Shown here piece by piece: positions 48,436-60,000 of a DNA stretch of 60,000 nucleotides. Every line of letters begins with the position of its first letter. Positions within the stretch are counted from its first letter, which is position 1. The stretch lies in the NCBI RefSeq assembly GCF_032854445.1, contig NC_088295.1:71888028-71948027 (forward strand), given 5' to 3'. A program made the position numbers and the translations under genes. The notes below the pieces were generated by a model. It was not told the DNA's origin. It searched no databases and saw only the letters and a program-made list of their open reading frames with translations. Source of the DNA: Liolophura sinensis. Taxonomy: Eukaryota > Mollusca > Polyplacophora > Chitonida > Chitonidae.

Positions 48436-49799
48436 TTTTTTTTTTGCATAAATATATTCATCATTTAAATTGTTTGGTTAATTTTTTTGGTGCCACCGGC
48501 TGGCTGTACATGCTGACGGCTGGGGGGAGGGGCGAGGGGGAGATGGGGAAAAGGATGGGGTTGAGATCATTAATTCGTGGTATGTGTTTGTATCGCCCCG
48601 CCTCAGGCAGCGGTTTTTAGAGCACTTAATTCTCGCAATGCCTTTTCGTATAAACGCTCCCAGTTACACTGGTCCACCATATCGTCTCAGGTCACGTGGC
48701 TTAGCTATTCGAGAATTTTACTTGGATGCGCATGCTTAGTTCCTGGATCAGTTCACCCAACACCGGAACTGCTGAAACTGACTAAAGGTCCATATCAGCT
48801 GACTCGTGGACATGACTGCAATGTGATGGAGGTCTACTCTCTGTTCATGTATAACAGTATGAGTTTCTCAGACTTGATAACCTAGGTGTAATACTGGATT
48901 TATACAGGGTTTCGCTTTAATGGTAAGGTAAGGAAAAACAGTAAGATTTTACCTATGTATAATATTTATTTTAACAAGTAAGTTATTTTCGAGATCATAT
49001 ACTTCCTTTACATATCCATAGAACGTGGTGCTACGCTGGGATACATACATTCACAGCCATAGATATTATATCTCCGAACAATATTGTACCAGAACAATAG
49101 AGTATATTGTGATAAGTAGGAGCAAATTGTATTCACGTCTTCATTTCTACCTTACTCTTAGTTTTGTGGGAAACAAAAAAAAAATATTTCAAGTGACATT
49201 CTAGGAATTGTTATGTCATATATGTTGGATGTTTACAGATGATTATAAGCTTTCGGTTGTGTGATGTGTTAGTATATATACACCGGAAGGTAGTGAATTA
49301 CTAGGTGTGCGATTTTTTTAAAGAATATATTTAGAAACTAGGACATCCATGGGATATTTTCCATGTTTCATTTGACTTGGTATGGTTCATGTTCATACAC
49401 TGGCGGTGTTTCGTCTTTCCCACGACGTCCCCCCTGTTTACAGTCTGCATACTAGGTGCCGCGCACATTCCTCATTGCACAAGGACGACCGCTTACTGAA
49501 TTGGCTCTTCTATGTCGGTCACAAAAACCCGACAAATAAGGGAGGCCTTTAAAACGACCCCATTCGACCGTCGGAAATCAGGACTGCACGTTCTAGGTGC
49601 AGTCGTTAAAAATAACACTTAGCAATTGTTATACATGGTGTGACTAAAGCTTTGAGTGAAGACCTTCACATGGTCACGTGACGTGTTAGTTATGCCAAGC
49701 CTATAAACAACTCACTCCGCCCGACGAACAATATATTCACTGAAATAAATGATGTTTGCGACACCATGTATAGCATGTGTAAATACCTGTTCTATGGGT
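48436..49799. other. Non-coding DNA
   Basis: Includes a G-rich patch at 48515-48560. No gene is supported. Confidence 0.4.
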
Positions 49800-50180
49800 C
49801 AGAGACACGCATTACTCTCGCAAGAATCGGACAGCGTGAGGTAAAATATTAGATTTATATACAAATATAGGATCGAAACTATAGACTGGGCACTATCTAT
49901 AGATGCACACTTCTCTCAAGAATGGATCGGCCAGTATATGGTAAAACATTAAATTTATGTACAACTTTTAGAATCGAAACTACAGTCTGAGCACTACATA
50001 TGTACACTTTTCTCACGAATGGATCGAACAGTGTATGGTAAAATATTAGATTTAAATACAACTATAAAATCGGGACTAAATTAAGAACAGTGGGTCATTG
50101 ACACACTTTTCTCACACAGAGGCGGACATTGAAAGGCAAAATATTAGATTTTTATACCGTTAGAATCCAAACCAAACTGG
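49800..50180 (+). repeat. Degenerate tandem repeat of about 98 bp, four units
   Basis: GGTAAAATATTAGATTTA-like blocks occur at about 49840, 49939, 50036 and 50136, each followed by an ACTT-TCTC block (absent after the fourth). Confidence 0.8.
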
Positions 50181-50219
50181 GCATCTCCTTAATTTTTTAC
50201 ATCATAATAATAAGGCCTT

Positions 50220-50690
50220 TTTCGTACTACATAACAGTCGTTACAATGACGTCATTTTAAATATACCAAGATTCATGCGTTATATACGAACCGGGCATTT
50301 GAAGTCGTTACAAATTCAACCGACACTGTAAGTAATTATAAATATAAAAGATACAGCCGTCGCACTGATCTGAAATAACTGACATTGGAAGCAGTTATAA
50401 ATATACAAAATCACAATCGTTGCATGGATGTGAAATAACTGACATTGGAAGTCATTCACATAAACGATGAAACCATTGCACTGATTTGAAGTAGTCTATC
50501 TCACACTAGAAATCATATACAAATATACAATATAAATATACAAGATACATCCGTTTCATGGGTTTAAAATAACTGACTTTGGAAGTCTTTATAAAAATAC
50601 AAGATACAGCCGTTGTATTGATCTGAAATAACTGACAATGGAAGTCGTTATAAAAATACAAGGTACAGCCTCTGCATTGATCAGACGGAC
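50220..50690 (+). repeat. Degenerate tandem repeat of about 64 bp
   Basis: Repeated CTGAAATAACTGACATTGGA and TTATAAATATACAAGATACA blocks. It directly follows the 98-bp array. Confidence 0.8.
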
Positions 50691-51864
50691 CACCGAGTTC
50701 TTTAGAGCTACAGTCTACATAGTTATAAACACAATAAGTACTTATCCAAGGATTTCATATAAGTGAGTTATATACGGGAAAGGCTTTAGATTCGTTTAAA
50801 ATGATAATAAGACTATATTGAACTCTCTATCTGTCTTTAAGTATTTATGTTAATTTAAGACATGCTGACTTTGGCAGTTAAGTAGTTTTCTCATTAGTTT
50901 AGGATCAAATCTGACTGCAGCGTGTTTTAGATTTAGTCCATTACAAGTTGTGTAAGTTCTGATGTAGAGATGTAGTATATAAAAAGAAACGCCTTTTCAG
51001 ATTTCAAATGCCGACTGCAGTTTAACTCAAGAAATTAATTATACTTCTTTAACAGTGTATGTGTAGTTTTTAAAGATGATGTTTGAATTAGGTTTTGCAT
51101 TGTGCATGGCAACTTTAGAGCAAATACCATCCAGTGACAGGACGTCAAGTTATTTCATGTTTATGTTCATAAAATGAAATATGTGGACTTCACTAATTGA
51201 CTTTAGCCGTTTGATCATCGCTTCCCTTGATCTCTTTGGTTTTAGAGTACTGATGGAAACCCTGAAGGGAAAATGACCTGTCTATTTTTCATCAGCAGTG
51301 AAATACATATCTGTTACACACTCACATCGTGCATGCGTCATCAATTAATAAGCTACATGTAGTGCAGTGATATTAGCTTTCGCTCCTTTATTGCATTTTA
51401 TAAAGATAATATGATTTATTAATCAGTTATATGTTTTATAAAATGCTGGAAACTGTTTCTCTCCATCAACCCTTCGCGATGTTTCTTTACAAATTTGTAC
51501 GGATATGCTCAGAAATTTTGTAAGGAAGCCGGGTGAGAACACCGAGACTCGGGCCACAAGGACGGAGCAAATCGCGCGAGAACAGTGACCGTCCTCGTGG
51601 TGACCCACGGCACGAGATTCCCAGAGGGCAAGATGTCCTCATCCGACTCCAGTACTTCTGTGTACTGATGTTGTTCTTCGTGGAGGCATTACACATTCCT
51701 GTGTATTGATTATTATGTAAAACACTTTTTACTCCTGTTATTTCGAGTCAATATACCTGTTTCTGCAGATTGTTCTCTGTTCTGAGCGATAATCAAATCG
51801 ATTTCTGTCAATTACACGCCTTTTCTAAAGGTTACCACTGGTTCTGTCCAATATAGCCTTGATT
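50691..51864. other. Non-coding DNA
   Basis: Unique AT-rich sequence. Short frames on the minus strand near 51430-51690 are not supported by any family match. Confidence 0.4.
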
Positions 51865-52190
51865 TCTGCCAGCTATACATGTACAACTGGCATTGTCAAA
51901 AACATGATTTCTGCCAGCTATACCTGTACAACTACCATTGTCCAAAACATGATTTCTACCAGCTATACCTGTACAACTAACATTGTCCAAAACATGATTT
52001 CTGGCAGCTATACCTGAACAACTGGTGTTGTCCAAAACAGGTTTTCTGCCAGCTACACACCTGTACAACTGGTGTTGTCCAAAACATGATTTCTGACAGC
52101 TATATCTGTAAAACTGGTGTTGTCCAAAAACATGATTTCTGCCAGCTATACCTATACAACTGGCATTGTCCAAAACATGTTTTCTGACAG
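51865..52190 (+). repeat. 45-bp minisatellite, about 7 units
   Basis: Units contain GATTTCTGCCAGCTATACCT, GTACAACTGG and TTGTCCAAAACAT. Because 45 is a multiple of 3, the minus strand reads as a periodic 15-residue peptide (LDN-SCTGIAGRNH). No start context, promoter or partner exon is seen, so I treat it as non-coding. Confidence 0.93.
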
Positions 52191-52589
52191 TTGAATTTGG
52201 TTTTGCTTTTGGTTTTTGGATATACAGTTGGGCAACTCTGATGCATAGAGTTCTGTCTACTGCTACCAGTTCTGTATACATGTATATATAACACATGTTC
52301 TCTGATATAACTGTGCTTGTCTAATACTCGTGTTTCCTTCTGATACACACGTTTCGGTCGGCCACATACAATCGATTCTGTTCAATACATGTTCTCATTA
52401 CACGTGATTGCATCGATTTCAACCGGTTCGGTACAGTATGTGTTACTGTCGGCTACACAACCGATCCTGTAGAATACACGTATTCCTGTCGGCTACACGC
52501 GGTAATGCACTATGGTCCTAAGTTCTATAATGCATCTCTTTGCATCTAATAAACACGTGTCTAACGACTTTAACGGCTCCTGTACAATA

Positions 52590-53170
52590 AATGTGTATCT
52601 GTCGAATTCGTCTGGTCCTGTACGACACACGTACATGTTGCTGTCGGTTACAATACATGTTCTCCAATGTATCTGTATTTATCCAACATACGCGTGTTTG
52701 TTGCCTATAATCAGCTCTGTACGATACATGTGTTTCTGTCGATAACAATACTTTGTTCTCTAATGTGTATGTTTTTAACACACGCGTGTCTGTTGCCTAC
52801 ATTCGGCCTGTACGATATACGTTATCTGTCGACTACAATACTTGTTCTCTAATACATCAGTTTTTATCCTACACACGCGTGTGTGTTGCTTACAGTCGGC
52901 CTGTACGATACACGTGTTTCTGTCGACTACAATACATGCTCTATAATACATCAGTTTTTATCCATCGCGCGTTTGTGTATGGCCTACAATCAGTTCTGTA
53001 CCATACAGGTGTTTCTGTCGACTTCACCTGGTCCTGTACGACACACGCTCGTGTTTTTGTCGGCTACAATACATGTTCCCTAATACATCTGTTTTTATCC
53101 AACACACGTGTGTCTGTGGCCTACAATCGGCTCTGTACGATACACGTTTCTGTCGGCTATAACTGGTTCT
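52590..53170 (+). repeat. Degenerate tandem repeat of about 93 bp
   Basis: CTGTACGATACACGTGTTTC, TGTCGACTACAATACATG and AATACATCAGTTTTTATCC recur at roughly 91-95-base steps (52717, 52808, 52901, 52996 and onward). Similar worn units extend left to about 52300. Confidence 0.85.
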
Positions 53171-54010
53171 GTCTAATACCCCTGTTTATAAATGCTGGTA
53201 ACAAATGGTTCTCTTTGGTACATGATTTTCTGTCCGATACAACTGCTTGTGTGTTTGCTATAACATGAATTTTCATTTCTTAGCACAATACGTGTTATTC
53301 GGTTTACGAGAGGCGTGCATGCACATGGGTCAACACTCCAGGTGTAGTATTATAGACATTGTTTGGGAGCTCACAACTAGCCAGGACGGATTTACCTAAG
53401 TGTCCATTATCTTCAGCCGTCTCTAAAAATAGCCGTGCAGATTAGATATTGCCAGGGACAATGGTGGGATGAAGAGATAAGAGAGATATCAATATCTCTC
53501 TGTCCCTCACAGTCTAATAGGTTGATCAACAGATTTACTGAAGTAGTCAATCCTTGTTGGTTTTTGTGTGGAAAGAAGCTTAGCCGATCTGTTCTCGTCC
53601 TTTCGTTGAAGACTTTCCTTAGACGATTCCAGATCGTTCCAGGATAGAACGTGAAGAATACCCAACACCAGGTAACGTTTTCAGTATAACTCTTGCGTTT
53701 ATTGTCTATGTTCGTGCACCATTTTTCGGTATCAGTCCTTTATGTCAATAACACGGTTGTGTCAATAGACAATAGTTTTCTGCCAGGAGAATCCATTAGT
53801 TTCGATGCGCCAATAAGTCATTCTCCGCTGTTTTACATGGACCCAACAGACTGTACATGTCCTTATAGTACGCATGCGTAAATCAGGTACATATTTGCAT
53901 TGATTTCTACCAGTGTGACTGCCAACGTACATTCCCTGCAATGTTGTGGAAACCAGATATGTGATTCATTATGAGAACTGCAGTTTACACAATGCCGTGT
54001 CATTTTTCTA

Positions 54011-54286
54011 GGGGGCCTCCGTGGCTCAGTCGGTTAAAGCGCTAGCGCAGCGTAATGACTCAGGGGTCTCTCACCAATGCGGTCGATGTGAGTTCAAGTC
54101 CAGCTCATGCTGGCTTCCTCTCCGGCCGTACGTGAGAAGGTCCGTCAGCAACCTGCGGATGGTCGTGGGTTTCCCCCGGGCTCTGCCCGGTTTCCACCCA
54201 CCATAATGCTGGCCGCCGTCGTATAAGTGAAATATTCTTGAGTACGGCGTAAAACACCAATCAAAAAAAAAAAAAAAAAAAAAAAA
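54011..54286 (+). mobile_element. Full-length SINE family A with 11-bp target duplication and pure A tail
   Basis: Complete head (CCGTGGCTCAGTCGGTTAAA) and body. Unlike its relatives, the tail is an uninterrupted run of A instead of AAAT repeats. TCATTTTTCTA is duplicated exactly at 54000-54010 and 54287-54297. Confidence 0.95.
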
Positions 54287-54377
54287 TCATTTTTCTAAAA
54301 GTCCAAGAGCTACTTGATTTATTTGACATGAAAGCTATAAAAGCTTTGACTGTTTGGTGGGGCAGAGGTAGCCGACC

Positions 54378-57300
54378 TGACTACAGGAACTCTTGTCTTA
54401 AATGCAGCCAGTGGTGGGTGGAGTAGTTGGGGCTCTTTCTAATTTTCTAAATTATCATCCCCAATTCGATTTTATTTGACCTAGCGCTTATAAGGCTGAC
54501 ATCAATGCTACATAGTGAGCAGAATCATACTAATTATGAATCTGCAAAACAAAATTTTGTGGTGGAAATGCCACTTAAGCCAAAGACTAATTAGAGCTAA
54601 TTATGGAAAATTAAATTAATTATTGAAATCAGACGTAAAATGTTGAGCATAGTCACAACAGCAAGAATTGCCAACTTAAGACAAGATTATGTGGTGGAAA
54701 AGTCACTTAAGACAAGGTCAAAGGTCAGTTTGCATCAATGACTTTTGATTCTACTTTAATTAACAAAGATGCTACAGAACTAAAAATTGGTGGAAACTGT
54801 AGGATTTGATCTCGTCATCAATAATCACCAACTTAAGACAAGATTATATGGTGAAAAGGTCCCTTAAGACAAGGTCAGAGGTCTATTCGCACCGAATGAC
54901 CTTTAATTCTACTTTAATTGACATACATGTTGAACGTGTAGTTCTGAACACGTATGGAAAATGTAGAGTTTGATCCCTTCACCCATAATCACATACTTAA
55001 GACCAACTTATGTTGTGGAAAAGTGATTTAAGACAAGGTCAAAGGTCAAGTGACACTGAATGACCTTTCCATGTTAAAGGTGGGATTCTACCTCCATGCT
55101 TGCCGTAAAACGATGATGTCATTTTGTACCTGTACGCCAATCAGTTGTCGTTATGATCTAACTGTAAAACTGTGTATTAACACACACTCTACAAAACTTG
55201 AAACTGAAGGGAAATCTAGAGTTTGATCTCTTCATCAATAATCGCCAACTTAAGACAAGATTATGCGATGGAAAGATCACTGAAGACAAGGTCAAATGTC
55301 AGAATAACCTTTGATTCTACATTAATTGACTTAGATGTTCAACCTGCAAAACTGAAAGCTAGTGGAACATGTAGACTTTGATCTCTTCATTAATAATCAC
55401 CAACTTAAAGTCTTAGTCCGGCGAAATTACACGACAACAAAATGTAAAAGTTTGGTATTAGGTTTTTCCCCCCAAAACCTGTTTGCACTCGGCAATTTCC
55501 TGTCGCCCCGGTCTTTATGACGTCACAAATAGACATATGAGCGCGTTAGCCATATAGTCAACAGTAGAGACCAGTGACTGAGTTTTGCGACGATAGCCAT
55601 TTACCCTCATATATCTTCAAAGACCAGAAACTTTTATTAATGTATTATTCTCACTAAGTCATTTTATCCGGTATGGAAAATAAATGTACGCTGACGAAAT
55701 CCAATGGCCGCTAGCATTCTCTCTTAGCTGATGATTGTGGACCTTGTGGTAAGTCGAAATGGTGTAAGACAATTTCATTTTATACAAATGAAACACCGGT
55801 ACATAAAATAAAACCTTGGTATGCAGAGAAGATATTTACACTATCCTCATTTTTTTGTCTATAAAGCCAGTTTTTCTGACGATCAGCTCCGTGTAATCAG
55901 CTTATCTGCAAGCTTATATCTGGTTGTGTTAAACATCACATGGTCACACAGACGTACATAAAAATGCACAGTATCTCGTTTAAACATGCCTATGTGAAAA
56001 TGCATCGTTTAGCTGCGGTTTTGGTGACGGGTGTTTTAGCCTGATTCATGCTACCAGATACTGACCTACATGTAGGACTTCTCAGTGCCGTATCTTTCCA
56101 AATACTGAAGAAATAATGTGTTTTGTAGTAGTGTTTGTTCCAAGAACACTAGTAATTATTAAAAATAAACATCCTGCAGATGGACAGATTAAACTACTGC
56201 GTTCTTTTTCCATCTTGAAACTTAGCTACTTGTATATCCAGGTCTCTAATAGGATGGCATTTGAATGGCCAATCTGATATTTAAGTGCATTGGTCCACAT
56301 GCACACCGTAAAACATGTTCTTTTGTATGTGGAATTGAAGTAATCACCATTCAGGAAAAAACATTACTGATAATTTGCCCATTCTCGTGAAAAGCAGATT
56401 GGAGAGTAGATAACACACACTGAGAAAGAAGGATTGTGCTATAGAGACAAATTGGTCACATCCTACATTCAGAAGTCCATGTACCGCATGTTGCATAAAA
56501 GACATTTTGCCATATTTTAATCTTACTTAGTGAGATTCGCTCTCTGATCATGTGGATGATGATGCCATGGTAATCCGTCTGTTTTTGTTTTCATTTGGAC
56601 AAAGGGAGACGACTATAGCCCACCTCTAATGTGTGACTTCAAAGCTGATTTTGCATCGGGAGAAAGGTCAGGGAAGAACACAGAGGTGGCACATCATTCA
56701 CTTGGCCATAGAGCGAGTCCCGCTTAAAAAGAAGGCCTAAAGCAATTAGCATAAACATATTCATCTGTAATATACCGTATATCTGAATCTCCAGGAAACG
56801 TGTGATATTCATTTGTGTTAAAATCCTGCTTTCTCAATGTGCCAGACACCCAGTCTACTGTTTCATAAGCAGAGGCAAACTACAAATGATGCCGCATATC
56901 CTTCTATGTAGGGGAATCTTTCAATTCCAGATGTAAAAACGTTTATTTGTGCATATGTGCTTCATGCGCTTTCGTTCGTGAGATTGACAATTTCAGTTAA
57001 TTATTATCAGAGACTTACAATGTAGCTCTGCTTCAAGATGGAATGAACAGCTCATTACTTGAATGTATATCTTGTATTCAAGATGTTTATTTAATTTTCA
57101 ACCATCTTTTAAAAGACACCAGCGCAGTAGTTACAACATTTTAATATAGTGCCCACTTCTGCCCCTAGATTCGCAAGTGACCCTATCTTAAGTGATTCTT
57201 CTTCCACACTAGCAGGTCCTAGTTCATGATTTTTGATGGAGAGATCAAAACTCTACATTTTCCACCAGTTTCAAGTTTTGTGGGTTAATATACAGTTTTA

Positions 57301-57963
57301 AAGTCAGGTCGTTATGAAAACTGAGTGACGTACCAATGCAGAATGACGTCGCCGCTTTCCGGCAAGCATGGAGGTGGAATTCTCCTCCACATGTGGCAAG
57401 GTAGGGTATTTGCCCATCATTTACATGCCAGTGAAAGGTCATTCAGGGCAGATTTACCTGTGACCTTGTCTTAAATCACTTTTCCACCACATAAGTTGGT
57501 CTTTAGTGTCTTAAGTAGGGGATTATTGATGAAAGGATCAAACTCTACATTTTCCACCCGTGTTCAGAACTACACGTTCAACATGTATGTCAGTTAAAGT
57601 AGAATCAAAGGTCATTCGGTGACCTTTCACCTTGTCATAAGTGGCCTTTCCACCACATAATCTTGTCTTAAGGGGGCAATTCTTGTTATTTAGACCCTGC
57701 TCAACATTTCACATCTGATTTCAATGTTATAGGTTTTATGTCAATTAAATCCTTAATTAGCTCTAATTAATCTTTGTCTTAAGTGGCATTTCCACCACAA
57801 AATTTTGTCTTAGGTTGCAGATTTGACTTTCCTTACAATATAGTACTGGTGTCGGCCTTATAGGCGCTAGGTCAAATAAAATTGAATTGGGGATAATAAT
57901 TAGAAAGACCCCCACTACCACACCCACCACTGGCTGCTCTTAAGACAAGGGTTTCTGTAGTCG
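54378..57963. mobile_element. Foldback element with long inverted arms
   Basis: The left arm (54378-55415) and right arm (about 57168-57963) are inverted copies of each other. For example, CCCCAATTCGATTTTATTTGACC at the left reappears as GGTCAAATAAAATTGAATTGGGG at the right, and TGACTACAGG at the outer left pairs with CTGTAGTCG at the outer right. Each arm is built of direct subrepeats of about 160 bases marked by CTTAAGACAAG. The 1.75-kb centre (55416-57167) has no open frame of note and no recognisable transposase, so the copy is non-autonomous. Target duplications could not be identified. Confidence 0.85.
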
Positions 57964-58311
57964 TATGTCTCATGTACAGTAATTGGTTGAGCATGCACTA
58001 AAATTTTATGAAGTCTTACGAAAAGCGCAAAACGAATTCTATTTGTTAGAGTACATCCAGTGTCTATGCAGCCAAATGGGGCCTTTGGTTTTCTTGGGGT
58101 AAAGGTCGATCGAGGACATACATGATTTGTCTAGTTGTCTTGTGTCCTACCGTCATATTCCATTCAGACCATGCACCGCTCTCTAATTTCGCTTTACATC
58201 ACATGCCACTACTAGTCAGCGCTAGTTATGTTGGTTAATTATTTTGTCTTTCCAGTTTAGGAACCATAAACCTGAATGCCCATTGTTTTTTTTTCTGTTG
58301 GTAATATTCAG

Positions 58312-58930
58312 CAACACAGGAGCTCTAGTAGATATACAACAGGTCTAGCGGATACATTATACAACATGTCTAGTAGATTCACAACAGGTCTAGCAGATAT
58401 ATTATTCAACGAGCCTAGTAGATATACATCAGGTCTAGCAGATACATTATAGAACAGATCTAGTAGATATTCAACATGTCTAACAGATACATTACAGAAC
58501 AGATCTCGTAGATATACAACAGGTCCTAGCAGATACATTGTTCAACAGGTCTGGTAGATATACAACATGTCTGATGAAATACATAATACAACAGATCTCG
58601 TAGATATACAACAGGTCTAGCAGATATATTGTACAACAAGTCTGGTAGATATACACCATGTCTGACAGATACATAATACAATAGATCTCGTAGATATACA
58701 ACAGATCCTAGAAGATACGTTGTACAACAGATCTAGTAGATATACAACATGTCTGACAGATACATAATGCAACAGGTCTCGTAGATGTACAACAGGTTTA
58801 GCAGATACATTATACAACAGGTCTAGCAGATATACAACACATCTAGCAGATATAAAACAGGTCTAGTAGGTATACAACAGGTCTGGCAGTTACATCATAT
58901 ACATCAGATCTAGCAGGTACACAATTTGTC
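58312..58930 (+). repeat. 44-bp minisatellite, about 14 units
   Basis: Each unit joins two half-units, AGATATACAACAGGTCTAG and AGATACATTATACAACAGG-like sequence. TCTAGTAGATAT and TCTAGCAGATAC alternate, so a 22-bp half period underlies the 44-bp unit. Confidence 0.93.
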
Positions 58931-60000
58931 TAGAAGTAAAACTATGCAGTCAGAGTAAAGGGAAGAAAGTATATACTGAAATAAAAAGTCTCTCTTTAAG
59001 GGAGTCCCTCGTGCATAGACTGTGGGCTGCCGACGACATTGTGTTGCTAACAGTACATTTACCGAAACCTTTATATGCTCATGTTCAGCTCGACCCCGTT
59101 AATGTATCAGTATTCGTAGAGCAGTATCTCTTGAGCATTGGTCCTGATATTTTCCACTTAGCTGTGACTTAATGTCTATGCGTAGTTCACATACATGCAT
59201 GCTTTATGATATACCACTACCACTGCGTTGCAAGACTTATACTTCTATATTCATTTCTGGCAGACATAACGACGCACACCATGGTTGCCCTTGTGACGTC
59301 ATATATTATTCAACCAATATTCTGTTTGCTAACCTAGATAAAGATCATGGTTACAAAGGACGATTGTGCTTGGGGCTAGAAGAAGTTTTTCAGTTTCGAT
59401 CGTAGATAGATACTATGCCCGCATTTCACAAACGTAAATCATAAATAAATAAATTCATAAACGCAAAATCTGATCTAGGATTCAGTTTGCGAACACGCTT
59501 GTAGACGAGAGCTGTCACCTGTCCTTACGGACGACAAAACGCCGGGTATATATACTGTTTCGTTTCCGCATGATTGTAAACCCTGAACGTCTGTTCCTTT
59601 TCGTATCTTTGCAATCTCAAAAATCTCCGTTGTTTTCAAAGGGTGTTCCATTTCTATAGATCGTGATTGGTTAACTGTAATATATTGTGACTACAGGCAT
59701 CCCGGAAGAGAGCGGGTGTACGTTTAGAAAATAGTGACGCAAAGGAAGTCCGTTGAACATGCTTATTGCTACCTTAAAAAATGATAGAAATAGCTGCGTC
59801 GTACGTTTTTTTCCATGCATATATAGACCTACTGGGACATTGTTTTCAACATATCACCAGATACGCCGCTGTTTCATTGTGTTAGTTGGGTATTTTATTA
59901 ACCACCCTGCTTCGTACAGATCTGGTAAGGGCATACACATGTAGCAAACCACAGCGACTGTTAAATACCTAACCCATAACTGCACCCGTGGTGTCTCCGG
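58931..60000. other. Right end of the window, non-coding
   Basis: No supportable gene. A short AAATAAATAAATT at 59442-59454 may be the relic of a SINE tail. Confidence 0.4.

Noticed and set aside
48577-48885. 102-codon plus-strand frame
   Set aside because: No recognisable motif and no start or splice evidence.

Overview
This is a gene-poor stretch of animal nuclear genome. The genes are split by GT-AG introns, the AT-rich non-coding DNA is full of tRNA-derived SINEs, minisatellites and microsatellites, and no operon, rRNA or bacterial signal is visible. The proteins are ordinary metazoan ones. The main SINE family (tRNA-like head, tail of AAATAAATAAAT) resembles short interspersed repeats I associate with molluscs and other lophotrochozoans. 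I therefore suggest a mollusc or close relative; that is inference and the species is not identified.

Two complete genes can be reconstructed with confidence, both on the + strand. (1) 8556-18772 is CDK5RAP3 (C53/LZAP), a partner of the UFM1 E3 ligase. It has 14 coding exons whose phases all agree, giving 494 residues. (2) 22428-23236 is ABRACL (costars family), with two coding exons and 82 residues. At 551-694 lies what looks like the last exon of a gene entering from the left, followed by an AATAAA signal at 745-750. CDK5RAP3 acts in ER ribosome UFMylation and ER-phagy, and ABRACL in actin and cell motility; their adjacency implies no shared job.

Layout: 0.5-0.75 kb, terminal exon; 1.3-4.2 kb, a dispersed repeat split by about 1.85 kb of DNA that carries a dead LINE RNase H fragment, then an unidentified coding-like stretch; 5.6-6.7 kb, CA/TA microsatellites; 8.2-18.8 kb, CDK5RAP3 with repeat-filled introns; 22.4-23.2 kb, ABRACL; 24.3-26.7 kb, an 89-bp satellite of about 27 units; 27.2-27.7 kb, a degenerate minisatellite; 31.3-32.3 kb, a 34-bp minisatellite open in all three minus-strand frames; 33.3-33.9 kb, the uninterrupted copy of the split repeat; 35-47 kb, mostly SINEs and unique DNA; 47-53 kb, several degenerate tandem arrays (about 88, 98, 64, 45 and 93 bp); 54.0-54.3 kb, a SINE with perfect target duplications; 54.4-58.0 kb, a roughly 3.6-kb foldback element with long inverted arms built of about 160-bp subrepeats; 58.3-58.9 kb, a 44-bp minisatellite.

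The most notable structures are the foldback element, the satellite with duplicated multi-unit blocks, the nested insertion in the split repeat, and the altered set of UFM1/ATG8-binding motifs in CDK5RAP3. I found no convincing new multi-gene system. All similarity statements come from reading by eye; no alignment or database search was run.
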